From UBA1737 sp964541525 (lineage in GTDB: Bacteria; Bacillota_I; Bacilli_A; ML615J-28; CAG-313), in assembly GCA_964541525.1 (NCBI GenBank), contig CAZIQF010000009.1, positions 1 to 64,000 of the forward strand: a DNA stretch of 64,000 bases. Direction: 5' to 3'. Made by a program: the position numbers and the translations under genes. Shown here piece after piece: positions 36,778-45,702 of the stretch (positions are counted from its first letter, which is position 1; each line of letters opens with the position of its first letter). The notes beneath the pieces were generated by a model. It had not been told where the DNA came from, did no database searches, and saw nothing but the letters and a program-made list of their open reading frames with translations.

Positions 36778-36825
36778 TTGACAAACTTTTTTTAATAATA
36801 TATAATAGAAGCAAAAAAGGAGGAT
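36778..36825 (+). promoter_or_regulatory. Promoter and ribosome site of nfeD
   Basis: TTGACA (36778-36783), a 17-nt spacer and TATAAT (36801-36806) form a perfect promoter. AAAGGAGGA follows at 36817-36825, 7 nt before the ATG at 36833. This fixes the start upstream of the in-frame TGA. Confidence 0.92.
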
Positions 36826-36832
36826 AGATAAA

Positions 36833-37285
36833 ATGTTTATTGCATTAGGATCACCTTGAAGTGAAATTATATTTTGGTTAGCAATTTTAATTATAACCAT
36901 TATAGTTGAAATTGAAACGATTCAAATTGTCTCAATCTGGTTTTCAGCAGGAGCTTTAGTATCATTGTTGCTAGCAGCGTTTAATGTTGGCATAACCATT
37001 CAAATTATTGTGTTCATTACGGTTTCAGTCGTTTTATTAATCAGTACTAGACCTTTGGTAAAAAAACTTAATCAGACAAAATCAGATAATTCAACGGTTG
37101 AATCAATGATTGGTGAGATTGTTACAATAACTAAGCCAATCGAAGTTGATGGTGTTGGTGAAATAAAAGCCAAATATGATCGCTATACAGCGATTGCACC
37201 AGATGTAAATGAAAAAATCGAAATTGGAACAAAAGTAAAAATTAAAGAAATTATCGGCAATAAAGTTGTTGTCGAATTAATTTAA
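36833..37285 (+). CDS. NfeD family membrane protein with an in-frame TGA at codon 9
   Basis: Read from the ATG at 36833, the gene encodes 150 residues, the usual NfeD length: MFIALGSP, then TGA (36857-36859), then SEIIFWLAILI and the conserved VSIWFSAGAL segment, further hydrophobic helices and a C-terminal OB fold (MIGEIVTITKPIEVDGVGEIKAKYD, ending VVVEL). A standard-code reading would leave only a piece from a TTG at 36965, lacking the first helix, with no ribosome site. TGG also occurs at codons 15 and 36. Trp is the natural reading if UGA is reassigned. NfeD proteins pair with SPFH/stomatin proteins, and one is encoded next. Alternatives are a sequencing error, read-through, or a fresh pseudogene. 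Confidence 0.85.
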
Positions 37286-37300
37286 AGAAAGAGGAGTAAA

Positions 37301-38305
37301 ATGTTTAAATTATTTATGTTAGCTTCACCAGCTTTAACAGGTGTATTAATTGTTGTGATTATTTTAGCTTTAATTGTAATTGCCCATGTTAGAATTGTGC
37401 CACAAACACAAGCTTATATTGTTGAAAGACTTGGCAAATATTGTAAAACATGGAGTACAGGGATTCATATGTTAGTGCCATTTATTGATCGAATTGCTGT
37501 TGACGTAAGCGCACCAGCTTATCAACATTCAAAACTAGATAGTAAGAGAAAAATTGGAATTGTTGATTTAAAAGAACAAGTAATTGATTTCGACCCACAA
37601 CCAGTAATTACTAAAGATAATGTAACAATGCAAATTGATACAGTTATTTATTTCCAAATTACTGACCCTAAACTATATGTATATGGTGTATCTTGTCCAT
37701 TAAGAGCTCTAGACAATTTAACAACAACAACAATTCGTAATATTATGGGTGGAATGGAATTAGACGTAGCACTAACAAGTCGTAATGCTATTAATGAATC
37801 AATGCGTTTAGATTTAGATGAAGCAACTGATCCTTGGGGAATTAAAGTAAAAAGAGTAGAAATTAAAAACATTATGCCACCAAAGGATATTCGCGAAGCA
37901 ATGGAAAAACAAATGCGTGCTGAACGTGAAAAAAGAGCAGCAATTTTAAAAGCTGAAGGTGAAAAAGAAGCTGCAATTCGTCAAGCCGAAGGTGAAAAAG
38001 AATCAGCAATTTTAAGAGCTGAAGCGAAAAAAGAATCATCAATTAGAGAAGCTGAAGGGGAAGCTCAAGCAATTTATAAATTACATGAAGCCCAAGCACA
38101 AGGTCTTGCGTTATTAAAAGAAGCAGGAGCTGATAAGAGTGTATTAACATTGAAAGCTTATGAAGCATTAATGAAAGTAGCTGATGGTCAAGCAACTAAG
38201 ATTATTATTCCATCAGAACTTCAATCACTTGCAGGATTAGCACTTTCTGCTAAAGAAATTGTAACAGATTCAAATCAAATAATTGTTGATAAAAAAGAAG
38301 AATAA
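37301..38305 (+). CDS. SPFH/Band 7 (stomatin-like, QmcA-type) protein
   Basis: The 334-residue protein has one N-terminal transmembrane helix (about 12-30), a Band 7 domain (QAYIVERLGKYCKTWSTGIH onward) and a long Ala/Glu/Lys coiled coil (about 200-275) with repeated AEGEKEAAIRQ-like units, then a short C-terminal domain. Such proteins build membrane microdomain scaffolds or protease regulators with NfeD partners. It follows nfeD by 15 nt in the classic stomatin-NfeD operon. Confidence 0.94.
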   Translation: MFKLFMLASPALTGVLIVVIILALIVIAHVRIVPQTQAYIVERLGKYCKTWSTGIHMLVPFIDRIAVDVSAPAYQHSKLDSKRKIGIVDLKEQVIDFDPQPVITKDNVTMQIDTVIYFQITDPKLYVYGVSCPLRALDNLTTTTIRNIMGGMELDVALTSRNAINESMRLDLDEATDPWGIKVKRVEIKNIMPPKDIREAMEKQMRAEREKRAAILKAEGEKEAAIRQAEGEKESAILRAEAKKESSIREAEGEAQAIYKLHEAQAQGLALLKEAGADKSVLTLKAYEALMKVADGQATKIIIPSELQSLAGLALSAKEIVTDSNQIIVDKKEE

Positions 38306-38308
38306 AGT

Positions 38309-38349
38309 AAAGAAGATAGGTTAACAAACTAAGTTAATCTACCTTCTTT
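38309..38349. terminator. Bidirectional terminator between the SPFH and Na/Pi genes
   Basis: A 17-bp stem with one mismatch and one G-T pair (38309-38325 with 38333-38349) separates these convergent genes; it contains the last codons of the minus-strand gene. Confidence 0.85.
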
Positions 38350-39269
38350 TTTCTTTCATAATTTAATTGTTTAGGAATCAACAAAGAAATAATCACTAAA
38401 CCAGTAAAATTAAAACAAAAATGAAATAAGGTAATAGTATCATTAAAGGATAAATTAAATTTATCTTTTATTAAAGAAATTAAAAATGAATATTTATTAA
38501 ATGATAATAAGACAAATGAGGCTGTTATTATGTTAAATATAACGTTAAATACTGCTAATATTTTTGCCTCTTTATTGGTTTTAAAAGAAGCGATAATACC
38601 GGTAATTGTCGTACCTACATTTGCACCAACAACAAAAATTAAAGCTGTTTTTAAAGAAAGCAAATTTAAATTCAATAAATCTTGGGTTATTTTAAGCATG
38701 GCAGTAGAAGATTGTAAGATACTGGTTAAAATGGTACTGGTTATTATATTGATATATATATTTTCGCTAATAAGATAAAAAAACATACTTGGATGATTAC
38801 TGATGATATAACTAACGCTATTGCTCATAAAGTTTAGCCCCATGAAAAAGATGCCAAGACCGAAACATAAATTTCCTAAATTGATTAATTGTTCTCTTTT
38901 AGCAATAATTAGTAAATAACAACCAATAATGATGAAAATTAAATAATACTTAGTAATATCAAGACTGACAATAAAAGTTGTGATTGTTGTTCCAATATTA
39001 GCTCCCATTAAAATAAACATTGAACTTCTTAAATTAATTAACTTTGCAGATACAAATGCAATTAAAATAACGGAAATTGCACTTGAAGAGTGAATAATAC
39101 AAGTAATTAAAACCCCAATTAGGATTGCTAAATAATCATTAGATGTCGCATAAATGATTAATTTTTTTAAACTTTTGCTAGAAATTGTTGTTAAAGTATT
39201 ACTAATTAACGTAATACCATATAAAAAAAGGAATAATCCTCCAACAATTAATAAACCGTATTCAATCAA
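38334..39269 (-). CDS. Na/Pi-cotransporter family membrane protein
   Basis: The 311-residue protein has about eight hydrophobic segments and the duplicated PF02690 signature: a first repeat with HSSSAISVILIAFVSA and GANIGTTITTF, and a second with QSSTAMLKITQ and GANVGTTITGI. Members are proposed Na+-dependent phosphate transporters. The C-terminal PhoU-like domain found in longer relatives is absent. It lies against the leading strand, convergent with the SPFH gene. Confidence 0.92.
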   Translation of the reverse strand: MIEYGLLIVGGLFLFLYGITLISNTLTTISSKSLKKLIIYATSNDYLAILIGVLITCIIHSSSAISVILIAFVSAKLINLRSSMFILMGANIGTTITTFIVSLDITKYYLIFIIIGCYLLIIAKREQLINLGNLCFGLGIFFMGLNFMSNSVSYIISNHPSMFFYLISENIYINIITSTILTSILQSSTAMLKITQDLLNLNLLSLKTALIFVVGANVGTTITGIIASFKTNKEAKILAVFNVIFNIITASFVLLSFNKYSFLISLIKDKFNLSFNDTITLFHFCFNFTGLVIISLLIPKQLNYERKKKVD

Positions 39270-39380
39270 CTTATATCACCTCTGCATACTAATTGTATGA
39301 ACAAATAAAATAAATAATGTTTTTATTCAAATTAAAGATTAAAAATATGCTATTATAAATAGGAAAGGAATAATAGATAT

Positions 39381-41210
39381 ATGTTTTTACCAGTAAATAA
39401 AGAAGAAATGATTGAAAGAGGATGGAATGAAGTTGATTTTGTGTATGTATGTGGTGATGCATATGTAGATCATCCATCTTTTGGTCATGCAATTATCAGT
39501 AGAGTTTTAGAAGCATATGGGTATAAGATTGGGATGATTATGCAACCAGATGTTAAAACAGAAGGTTGGATGGATGTATTTGGTACACCTAGACTTGGAT
39601 TTTTAGTATCTGCTGGTAATATTGATTCCATGGTAAATCACTATTATGTCAGCAAAAAAAGAAGAACAAAAGATTACTATACACCAGGTGGCGTAATGGG
39701 GAAAAGACCGGATTATGCGACAATTACTTATTGTAAAAAAATTAAAAGAGTCCACCCAACAATTCCAATTATTATTGGTGGGGTAGAAGCATCGTTGAGA
39801 AGGCTTGCTCATTATGATTATATTAGTGATTCATTAATGAAATCAATCCTTTTAGATAGTCATGCGGATTTATTATTGTATGGAATGGGAGAACAAAATA
39901 CCGTTGAAGTAGCAGATGCATTGAATGCTGGTTTAAAAATTGAAGATATTATTTATGTTAGAGGGACAGTTTGGAAAACTAAAAACGCTGATTTATTACC
40001 AAAAGATGCAATTTATTTACCAACATATAACAATTTAAAAAAAGATAAATTAAATTATGCTAAAAGTTTTTATCTTCAATATCAAAATACTGATCCATTT
40101 GTCAGTAAACCATTGATTGAAACATATGATCAAACCTATGTAGTTCAAAACTTACCGACATTTCCACTATCACAAGAAATGCTTGATTGGACATATAGTT
40201 TGCCTTATGAACGAACATATCATCCAATGTATGAAAAACTTGGAGGTGTTCCTGCAATTATCGAAGTTGAGAATAGTATTATTTCTAATCGTGGTTGTTT
40301 TGGAAGTTGTAGTTTTTGTGCAATTACTTCACATCAAGGCAGGATTATTCAGTCGAGAAGTAAAGAATCAATTATTGAGGAAGCAAAAAAGATTATCAAA
40401 GGTCCGAATTTTAAAGGATATATTAATGATGTAGGTGGTCCTACTGCTAATTTTTATCATCCTTCATGTAAAAAACAACTAACAAATGGAACGTGTGTAG
40501 GTAAACATTGTTTACACCCTGAACCTTGTAAAAAACTAGAAATCAATCACGACGATTATCTAGATATTTTAAGAACATTAAGAAAATTAGATGGAGTTAA
40601 AAAGGTATTTGTCAGAAGTGGGATTAGATATGATTACTTGTATCTAGATCAAAATGAAACTTTTTTTAAAGAATTAATTGAACATCATATTTCTGGACAA
40701 TTAAAGGTCGCTCCTGAGCATATCAGTAATAATGTTTTAAGATATATGCAAAAGCCAAACAGTGAACTATATAAAAAATTTGTTAAAAAGTATTATAAAT
40801 TAAATAAAGAACTAAATAAAAACCAATACTTAGTCCCTTATTTAATGAGTAGTCATCCAGGATGCACGTTAAATGATGCAATAATGCTTGCAGAATATAT
40901 CAGAGATGAAAAAATCTATGTTGAACAAGTTCAAGATTTTTATCCAACACCTTCAACACTTGCTACTGCAATGTATTATACAGGAGTAGACCCAAGAACT
41001 AATGAACCAGTTTATGTTGCAAAAACGAAAGAAGAAAAAGCAATGCAAAGAGCGTTAATCCAATATAAAAATCCTAAAAACTATGATTTAGTTAAAAAAG
41101 CGTTAATTCTTACAAAAAGAACTGATTTAATTGGGAATTCTCCTAAATGTTTGATTAAAGAAAAACCACCAAAAACTAGTTTTAATGTAAGAAGAAATAT
41201 AAAAAAATAA
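39381..41210 (+). CDS. YgiQ family radical SAM protein
   Basis: The 609-residue protein has the YgiQ N-terminal domain (CGDAYVDHPSFGHAIISRVLE), a radical SAM domain with the iron-sulfur motif NRGCFGSCSFC (Cys-x3-Cys-x2-Cys) and the C-terminal family domain (VQDFYPTPSTLATAMYYTG). The biochemical function of the family is unknown. Length and start are normal. It is a single gene; a weak hairpin TAGCAA/TTGCTA follows. Confidence 0.95.
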   Translation: MFLPVNKEEMIERGWNEVDFVYVCGDAYVDHPSFGHAIISRVLEAYGYKIGMIMQPDVKTEGWMDVFGTPRLGFLVSAGNIDSMVNHYYVSKKRRTKDYYTPGGVMGKRPDYATITYCKKIKRVHPTIPIIIGGVEASLRRLAHYDYISDSLMKSILLDSHADLLLYGMGEQNTVEVADALNAGLKIEDIIYVRGTVWKTKNADLLPKDAIYLPTYNNLKKDKLNYAKSFYLQYQNTDPFVSKPLIETYDQTYVVQNLPTFPLSQEMLDWTYSLPYERTYHPMYEKLGGVPAIIEVENSIISNRGCFGSCSFCAITSHQGRIIQSRSKESIIEEAKKIIKGPNFKGYINDVGGPTANFYHPSCKKQLTNGTCVGKHCLHPEPCKKLEINHDDYLDILRTLRKLDGVKKVFVRSGIRYDYLYLDQNETFFKELIEHHISGQLKVAPEHISNNVLRYMQKPNSELYKKFVKKYYKLNKELNKNQYLVPYLMSSHPGCTLNDAIMLAEYIRDEKIYVEQVQDFYPTPSTLATAMYYTGVDPRTNEPVYVAKTKEEKAMQRALIQYKNPKNYDLVKKALILTKRTDLIGNSPKCLIKEKPPKTSFNVRRNIKK

Positions 41211-41246
41211 AAGTAAAATCTAGCAAAAATAATCTTGCTAAATGTA

Positions 41247-41275
41247 TTGCAAAAAACCTTTAAATGTGATATAAT
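41247..41275 (+). promoter_or_regulatory. Promoter of dnaX-ybaB-recR
   Basis: TTGCAA (41247-41252), a 17-nt spacer and TATAAT (41270-41275). Confidence 0.85.
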
Positions 41276-41312
41276 AAACATAAAGGAAGAATAAGGTAAA
41301 AGGAGTATTACG

Positions 41313-44270
41313 ATGGCATATAAAGCATTATACCGAAGTTATCGACCAACAACGTTTAAAGAAGTTGTCGGACAAAAACATGTAATTCAAACACTTAAAA
41401 ACGCAATTAGTGAAAAAAGAACATCACATGCGTATGTTTTTAGTGGTTTAAGAGGCATCGGAAAAACAACAATTGCAAGAATACTAGCAAAAGCAGTTAA
41501 TTGTTTAAATCCAATCGATGGTGAACCTTGTAATGAATGTGAACATTGTAAAGCAATCATTAATAATGAAACTACAGACATATTAGAACTTGATGCAGCC
41601 AGTAATAATGGTGTAGATGAAATAAGGGGATTACTAGAAAAAGTAAATTTCTTACCAAGTTTTTTGAATAAAAAAGTGTATATTATTGATGAAGTCCATA
41701 TGCTATCAACGGCTGCCTTTAATGCTTTATTAAAAACATTAGAAGAACCACCTGCATATGTAATGTTTATTCTTGCAACTACAGAACCACATAAAATTCC
41801 AATGACAATTCTTTCGCGTTGCCAACGCTTTGACTTTAAACAACTTACAGTAGAAGAATTAACGAAAGAACTTATATATATATGTGAAAAAGAACAAATT
41901 AAAGCTGCACCAGAAGCCTTAAATGTTATCGCAACAGCTGCAGAAGGTGGAATGCGTGATGCTTTAAGTATTTTGGATCAAGCAAGTATTTATGCTGATG
42001 GTGAAATAACGGCTGAGGACGTTAACAGCATTACTGGTAATATTTCTAATCAAAAATTAATAGAATTAGTGAACGCTTTTAATAACGATGATGCATCAAA
42101 AGCGATTGATGTGGTTAATGAATTATTAAATATGGGGAAAGAAGTTAGTCGTCTAACTACTTGTATTATTCAATTCTGTCGCGATATTTTATTATATAAG
42201 AATATGAATCACGCAACTACAGATAAATATATATATTCAACAACAGAATTTATTCAACTTGCAGAGACAACAGATAATCAAAGATTATTCTATTATATTG
42301 ATGTATTAGTGGATGTTCAAAATAAAATTCGTTTTACTAATTCACAAAAAATATATTTAGAAGTTGGAATTATGAAGATTATTAATTCTACAACTGGTGA
42401 TATTGATCTCTTAGGTCGGATTAAAACTTTAGAAACTAGATTAGATTCAGATGGTGTGCCTGAATATAGTGGTACATATATTTCCAATAATAACAATTAT
42501 GAACAAAGATTAAGCGTTTTAGAAAATAAAATAAAAAGGCTTAATAATGAGTTAGAAAAAGCTAATCTTAATTTATTTGAAGAGAAAATCAATAGTAAAG
42601 TTAATATTTTAGAAGAAGCTATTTCTTCTGTCAGTACTCTTCCTAATACTATTGAAGATCGAATTAATATTTTAGAAGGTCGTATAACTGACATTTTAGA
42701 AGGTGAAACAGAATTACAAATGACTTCTAGTAGCACAGAATCTAATCATAATAGTGATGTTAATTATAATGAAAGACTTATAAAATTGGAACAAGAATTC
42801 CATGAAACAACAACCAAATGCAATGCTTTTCTTACTTCTTTAAGCGAAGATATTGAAGTTTTAAAAGAAAATTCTTCGTCTGAAGATAATATTAATGATG
42901 ATGTAATTTTAGAATTGATTGAAAAAGTAACTGAAATTGAAAACAAGCTTACTACTTCAACAGGAGTTAGTAGTGGCTTTGAATTAAATACTGATGTTAA
43001 AAATGAATTAAATAAACTTACAGTTGAAATCGAAAATTTAAAGCAAAAAATGGCAACATTAAATGTTAATCAAGATGAAATTGGATTATCTAATGATCAT
43101 GATAGTGAACTGGCTGAAGTTGTTAACGAATTAATCGCTGATTTTAATAATTTAAAACAGCTAGTAGACACAATTAAAAATAATAATCAATGTCAAGATT
43201 TTTCTTTATATAATAAGGACAAAGAAATTGAAAATAAAGTTGATGAACTGATTCATAATGTGCAAGAATTAGCGTATAAATTAAGTTTGTTAGAAAACAA
43301 TAACGATAACAATCAACTTTCTAATAATCAAGATCTTACTAATCTTATTAATAAAGTTAATGAATTAGAACAACTTGTAAAAAATGTTAATATTGGTAAT
43401 TTAGAATTGGTTATTAACGAAGTTAAAACTAACTATTTTGTCTTAACGCAAGCATTAACGTATATGAAAGAAAAAATTGATGTTTTGAATGTTAGCGAAT
43501 CTAATGTTGATTTTACAGAGATTGAAAAACAAATATCATCGCTTGCAAATGAAATTAACGAATTGAAAGAAAATACATTAAATCAAGAAATGTATGATGA
43601 ACTTGTTAATCAAATTAATGAATTAAAGAAACATGTAGAAAAGTTAAATGTTCCAGTAGCAAAAGAGCCAGTTGTAAATCAAGTGGAGCCAAAAGTTGAA
43701 GTAAAACCAGATCCAGTTGAAGAAGAACCGGTTAAAATTATTAAAGAAGAAAAAGATTTAACTAGTCAAATTTATGATATTAAGATCGTTGAAAATATTT
43801 TACATGAAGCAAGACTCCCTGAATGTCGTGAATTAAAAGCACAATTAGTTGCAAAGTGGTCAAAGTTATCAACAAGTGTCGGTGGAACATTAATTCCAAT
43901 CGCAAAAATGCTTGCAAATGGGCTTCTTGTAGCAAATGGTAATACGCATCTATTAATTGTATATCCTAATGCTCAATTATGTAATTATATTATGGATCCT
44001 AAAAATTATAAAGATGCCTTAGAAATTATAAAAACTACTTTTGGCAAAGCCTTTGAATTTATTGCCTTACCAGATGATACATGGAAAGAAAAACGTTTAG
44101 AATATCATAACCAATATCGAATTGGATCTAGTTATCCTAAATTGACACCAATCAATAATCCTAAATTAAGAATTGTGGTTGTTTCAAGTAAACCACTTAC
44201 AGAAAGAGAAAAAGTGCTAAAAAAAGCTGATGATTTTTTTGGTACCGATGATGAAGAAGGAGGAGAATAA
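41313..44270 (+). CDS. dnaX: DNA polymerase III gamma/tau subunit with a very long coiled-coil insert
   Basis: DnaX is the clamp-loader ATPase and links the polymerase to the helicase. Residues 1-360 are the normal AAA+ part: Walker A GLRGIGKTTIAR, zinc cluster with four Cys (CLNP...CNECEHC), DEVH box and SRC motif. At 985 residues it is roughly 400 longer than typical Bacilli DnaX. The excess (about residues 362-812) is a chain of heptad-like segments rich in Glu, Asn, Leu and Ile, with recurring LENKI, LEQ and INELK elements. A compact C-terminal domain (about 815-985, LTSQIYDIKIVENILHEARL onward) follows. It is co-transcribed with ybaB and recR. Confidence 0.95.
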   Translation: MAYKALYRSYRPTTFKEVVGQKHVIQTLKNAISEKRTSHAYVFSGLRGIGKTTIARILAKAVNCLNPIDGEPCNECEHCKAIINNETTDILELDAASNNGVDEIRGLLEKVNFLPSFLNKKVYIIDEVHMLSTAAFNALLKTLEEPPAYVMFILATTEPHKIPMTILSRCQRFDFKQLTVEELTKELIYICEKEQIKAAPEALNVIATAAEGGMRDALSILDQASIYADGEITAEDVNSITGNISNQKLIELVNAFNNDDASKAIDVVNELLNMGKEVSRLTTCIIQFCRDILLYKNMNHATTDKYIYSTTEFIQLAETTDNQRLFYYIDVLVDVQNKIRFTNSQKIYLEVGIMKIINSTTGDIDLLGRIKTLETRLDSDGVPEYSGTYISNNNNYEQRLSVLENKIKRLNNELEKANLNLFEEKINSKVNILEEAISSVSTLPNTIEDRINILEGRITDILEGETELQMTSSSTESNHNSDVNYNERLIKLEQEFHETTTKCNAFLTSLSEDIEVLKENSSSEDNINDDVILELIEKVTEIENKLTTSTGVSSGFELNTDVKNELNKLTVEIENLKQKMATLNVNQDEIGLSNDHDSELAEVVNELIADFNNLKQLVDTIKNNNQCQDFSLYNKDKEIENKVDELIHNVQELAYKLSLLENNNDNNQLSNNQDLTNLINKVNELEQLVKNVNIGNLELVINEVKTNYFVLTQALTYMKEKIDVLNVSESNVDFTEIEKQISSLANEINELKENTLNQEMYDELVNQINELKKHVEKLNVPVAKEPVVNQVEPKVEVKPDPVEEEPVKIIKEEKDLTSQIYDIKIVENILHEARLPECRELKAQLVAKWSKLSTSVGGTLIPIAKMLANGLLVANGNTHLLIVYPNAQLCNYIMDPKNYKDALEIIKTTFGKAFEFIALPDDTWKEKRLEYHNQYRIGSSYPKLTPINNPKLRIVVVSSKPLTEREKVLKKADDFFGTDDEEGGE

Positions 44271-44271
44271 A

Positions 44272-44571
44272 ATGAATCAACAAGCATTAATTAAAAAGAT
44301 GCGTCAATTACAAAACGAAATGTTGGCTACACAAAAAGAAATTGATGAAACAGAATTTACTTCAACTTGTGGCCCGGTAACAGTCGTTATGTATGGAACT
44401 AAAAATGTTAAATTAGTAAAAATTGATGAAGATTTTACTGTTCAAGACGCTGATGATAAAGAATTATTAGAAGATTCAATTCTTGCAGCAATGAATCAAT
44501 TATCAAACGAAATTAATGATTTTACCGAAGAAAAGATGTCTAAATATCGTGCATTTACAGGTGGATTTTAA
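44272..44571 (+). CDS. YbaB/EbfC family nucleoid-associated protein
   Basis: The 99-residue protein MNQQALIKKMRQLQNEM... matches the YbaB/EbfC DNA-binding family in length and in its N-terminal coiled coil, followed by a beta-sheet and KELLEDSILAAMN. The ATG at 44272 follows AAGGAGGAG inside the dnaX end; an upstream in-frame start at 44230 is rejected. The dnaX-ybaB-recR order is conserved across bacteria. Confidence 0.95.
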   Translation: MNQQALIKKMRQLQNEMLATQKEIDETEFTSTCGPVTVVMYGTKNVKLVKIDEDFTVQDADDKELLEDSILAAMNQLSNEINDFTEEKMSKYRAFTGGF

Positions 44572-44576
44572 AAAAC

Positions 44577-45173
44577 ATGAGTGATGTTAAGTTTTTAGAA
44601 TCACTTGCTAGTTCTTTTGAACTTCTTCCTGGCGTTGGGAAAAAAACAGCTAGTAGATATGCTTATAGTGTTATTGAAAAAATGTCAGATGCGGATGTAG
44701 AGAAATTTGCTGAAGCTTTGATTAATACTAAAAAACAAGTGAAACATTGTATATGTTGTGGAATGCTTACATTAACAGATACGTGTGAAATTTGTACAAG
44801 TGCATATAGAGATCGAACTAAAATTATGGTTTTAAAAGATACAAAAGATATTCTTGCAATGGAAAAAATGGGAGAATATAATGGGCTGTATCATTCTTTA
44901 AATGGTTTAATTTCACCAATGGATGGTGTAGGACCAGATGACATTAATATTGAAATGTTAGAAAAAAGAATTGATGAAAAAGTTAAAGAAATAATTCTTG
45001 CGACTAGTTTCACTCCTAGTGGAGAAACTACAGCAATTTATTTAGAAAAGATTTTAGCAAAGGATAATCTAATGATTACTCGTCTTGGCTATGGTCTACC
45101 TGCTGGTGGCGACATCGAGTATGTGGATGAATTAACATTAAAAAGAGCTTTTGACAATCGCTCAAAAAGATAA
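44577..45173 (+). CDS. recR: Recombination protein RecR
   Basis: RecR works with RecF and RecO in loading RecA. The 198-residue protein has a helix-hairpin-helix (LLPGVGKKTASRYAY), a four-Cys zinc motif (CICCGMLTLTDTCEIC), a TOPRIM domain and a C-terminal Walker-B-like stretch (TRLGYGLPAGGDIEYVDELTL). The start lies 5 nt after the ybaB stop. Confidence 0.96.
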   Translation: MSDVKFLESLASSFELLPGVGKKTASRYAYSVIEKMSDADVEKFAEALINTKKQVKHCICCGMLTLTDTCEICTSAYRDRTKIMVLKDTKDILAMEKMGEYNGLYHSLNGLISPMDGVGPDDINIEMLEKRIDEKVKEIILATSFTPSGETTAIYLEKILAKDNLMITRLGYGLPAGGDIEYVDELTLKRAFDNRSKR

Positions 45174-45190
45174 AAATGGAGGTATCAAAA

Positions 45191-45436
45191 ATGTTTAATT
45201 TGCAAATTTTAAATATAATTAATAAATTAACTGACTTTGGAAACAGCTTTTTCGATAAGACTTTTGGTATCTTAAATAATATGCAAGGTGCTCTAAAAGG
45301 GGTAGTTGCCGTTGCTCTTCTTGTCATTCTTGGCGTTGGAGTTTTAACTTTATTAAAGAAGTCTTTTAAAATCTTTGGTATTGTTATTCTTGCAATTGTA
45401 ATTTTAATTGCTGTTGGTCTATTAATGAATATATAG
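45191..45436 (+). CDS. Small membrane protein of unknown function after recR
   Basis: The 81-residue protein has two hydrophobic helices (about 36-55 and 60-80). The ATG at 45191 is chosen because TGGAGGT overlaps an earlier ATG at 45176. Bacillus has yaaL and bofA at this position; this protein does not show the BofA motif, and another gene in the window does. Function unknown. Confidence 0.75.
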   Translation: MFNLQILNIINKLTDFGNSFFDKTFGILNNMQGALKGVVAVALLVILGVGVLTLLKKSFKIFGIVILAIVILIAVGLLMNI

Positions 45437-45450
45437 GAAAAAATTAAAAA

Positions 45451-45512
45451 ACAAAATGTAATAAAATGTTGTAATTTTTAGTGACATTTATCTACATTTT
45501 GTTCTTTTTTTT
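45451..45512 (+). terminator. Terminator after the dnaX operon
   Basis: ACAAAATGTA (45451-45460) pairs perfectly with TACATTTTGT (45493-45502), followed by a long T-run. The loop is about 32 nt and has weak internal pairing. Confidence 0.8.
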
Positions 45513-45607
45513 ATCAAAGTGTTAGGAAAAAACTTAAAATAAAAAAAGGTTATTTTGTTTAAATTAAGCAAAATCACAAGAAATTTAAAAGTGATAAGTA
45601 TTTTAAG

Positions 45608-45636
45608 TTGATAAAAAAACTAATTTATGATAAAAT
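45608..45636 (+). promoter_or_regulatory. Promoter of the ABC transporter/nuclease operon
   Basis: TTGATA (45608-45613), a 17-nt spacer and TAAAAT (45631-45636). Confidence 0.7.
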
Positions 45637-45702
45637 ATACTTGTGAATGAAGACTTAAAAACTAATACTTTAAGTCTACTTAATAGTAGGAGGAAAATTA
45701 TT

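Noticed and set aside
36965..37285. Short NfeD open frame starting at a TTG
   Set aside because: It has no ribosome site and lacks the first membrane helix; the ATG at 36833 with promoter and ribosome site is the better start despite the TGA.
39660..41160. Reassignment of AGG or other Arg codons, known in some uncultured Bacilli
   Set aside because: AGG in the YgiQ gene (EASLRRLAHYD) and CGG in dnaX (LLGRIKTL) fall at positions that read naturally as Arg, so no sign of this was seen.
42300..42600. Programmed frameshift in dnaX making a short gamma form
   Set aside because: A-runs exist, but no convincing slippery heptamer with a following stem and an early stop was found.
45191..45436. Calling the small membrane gene after recR a bofA by position
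   Set aside because: It lacks the BofA C-terminal pattern, which is instead present in the protein at 57992-58183.
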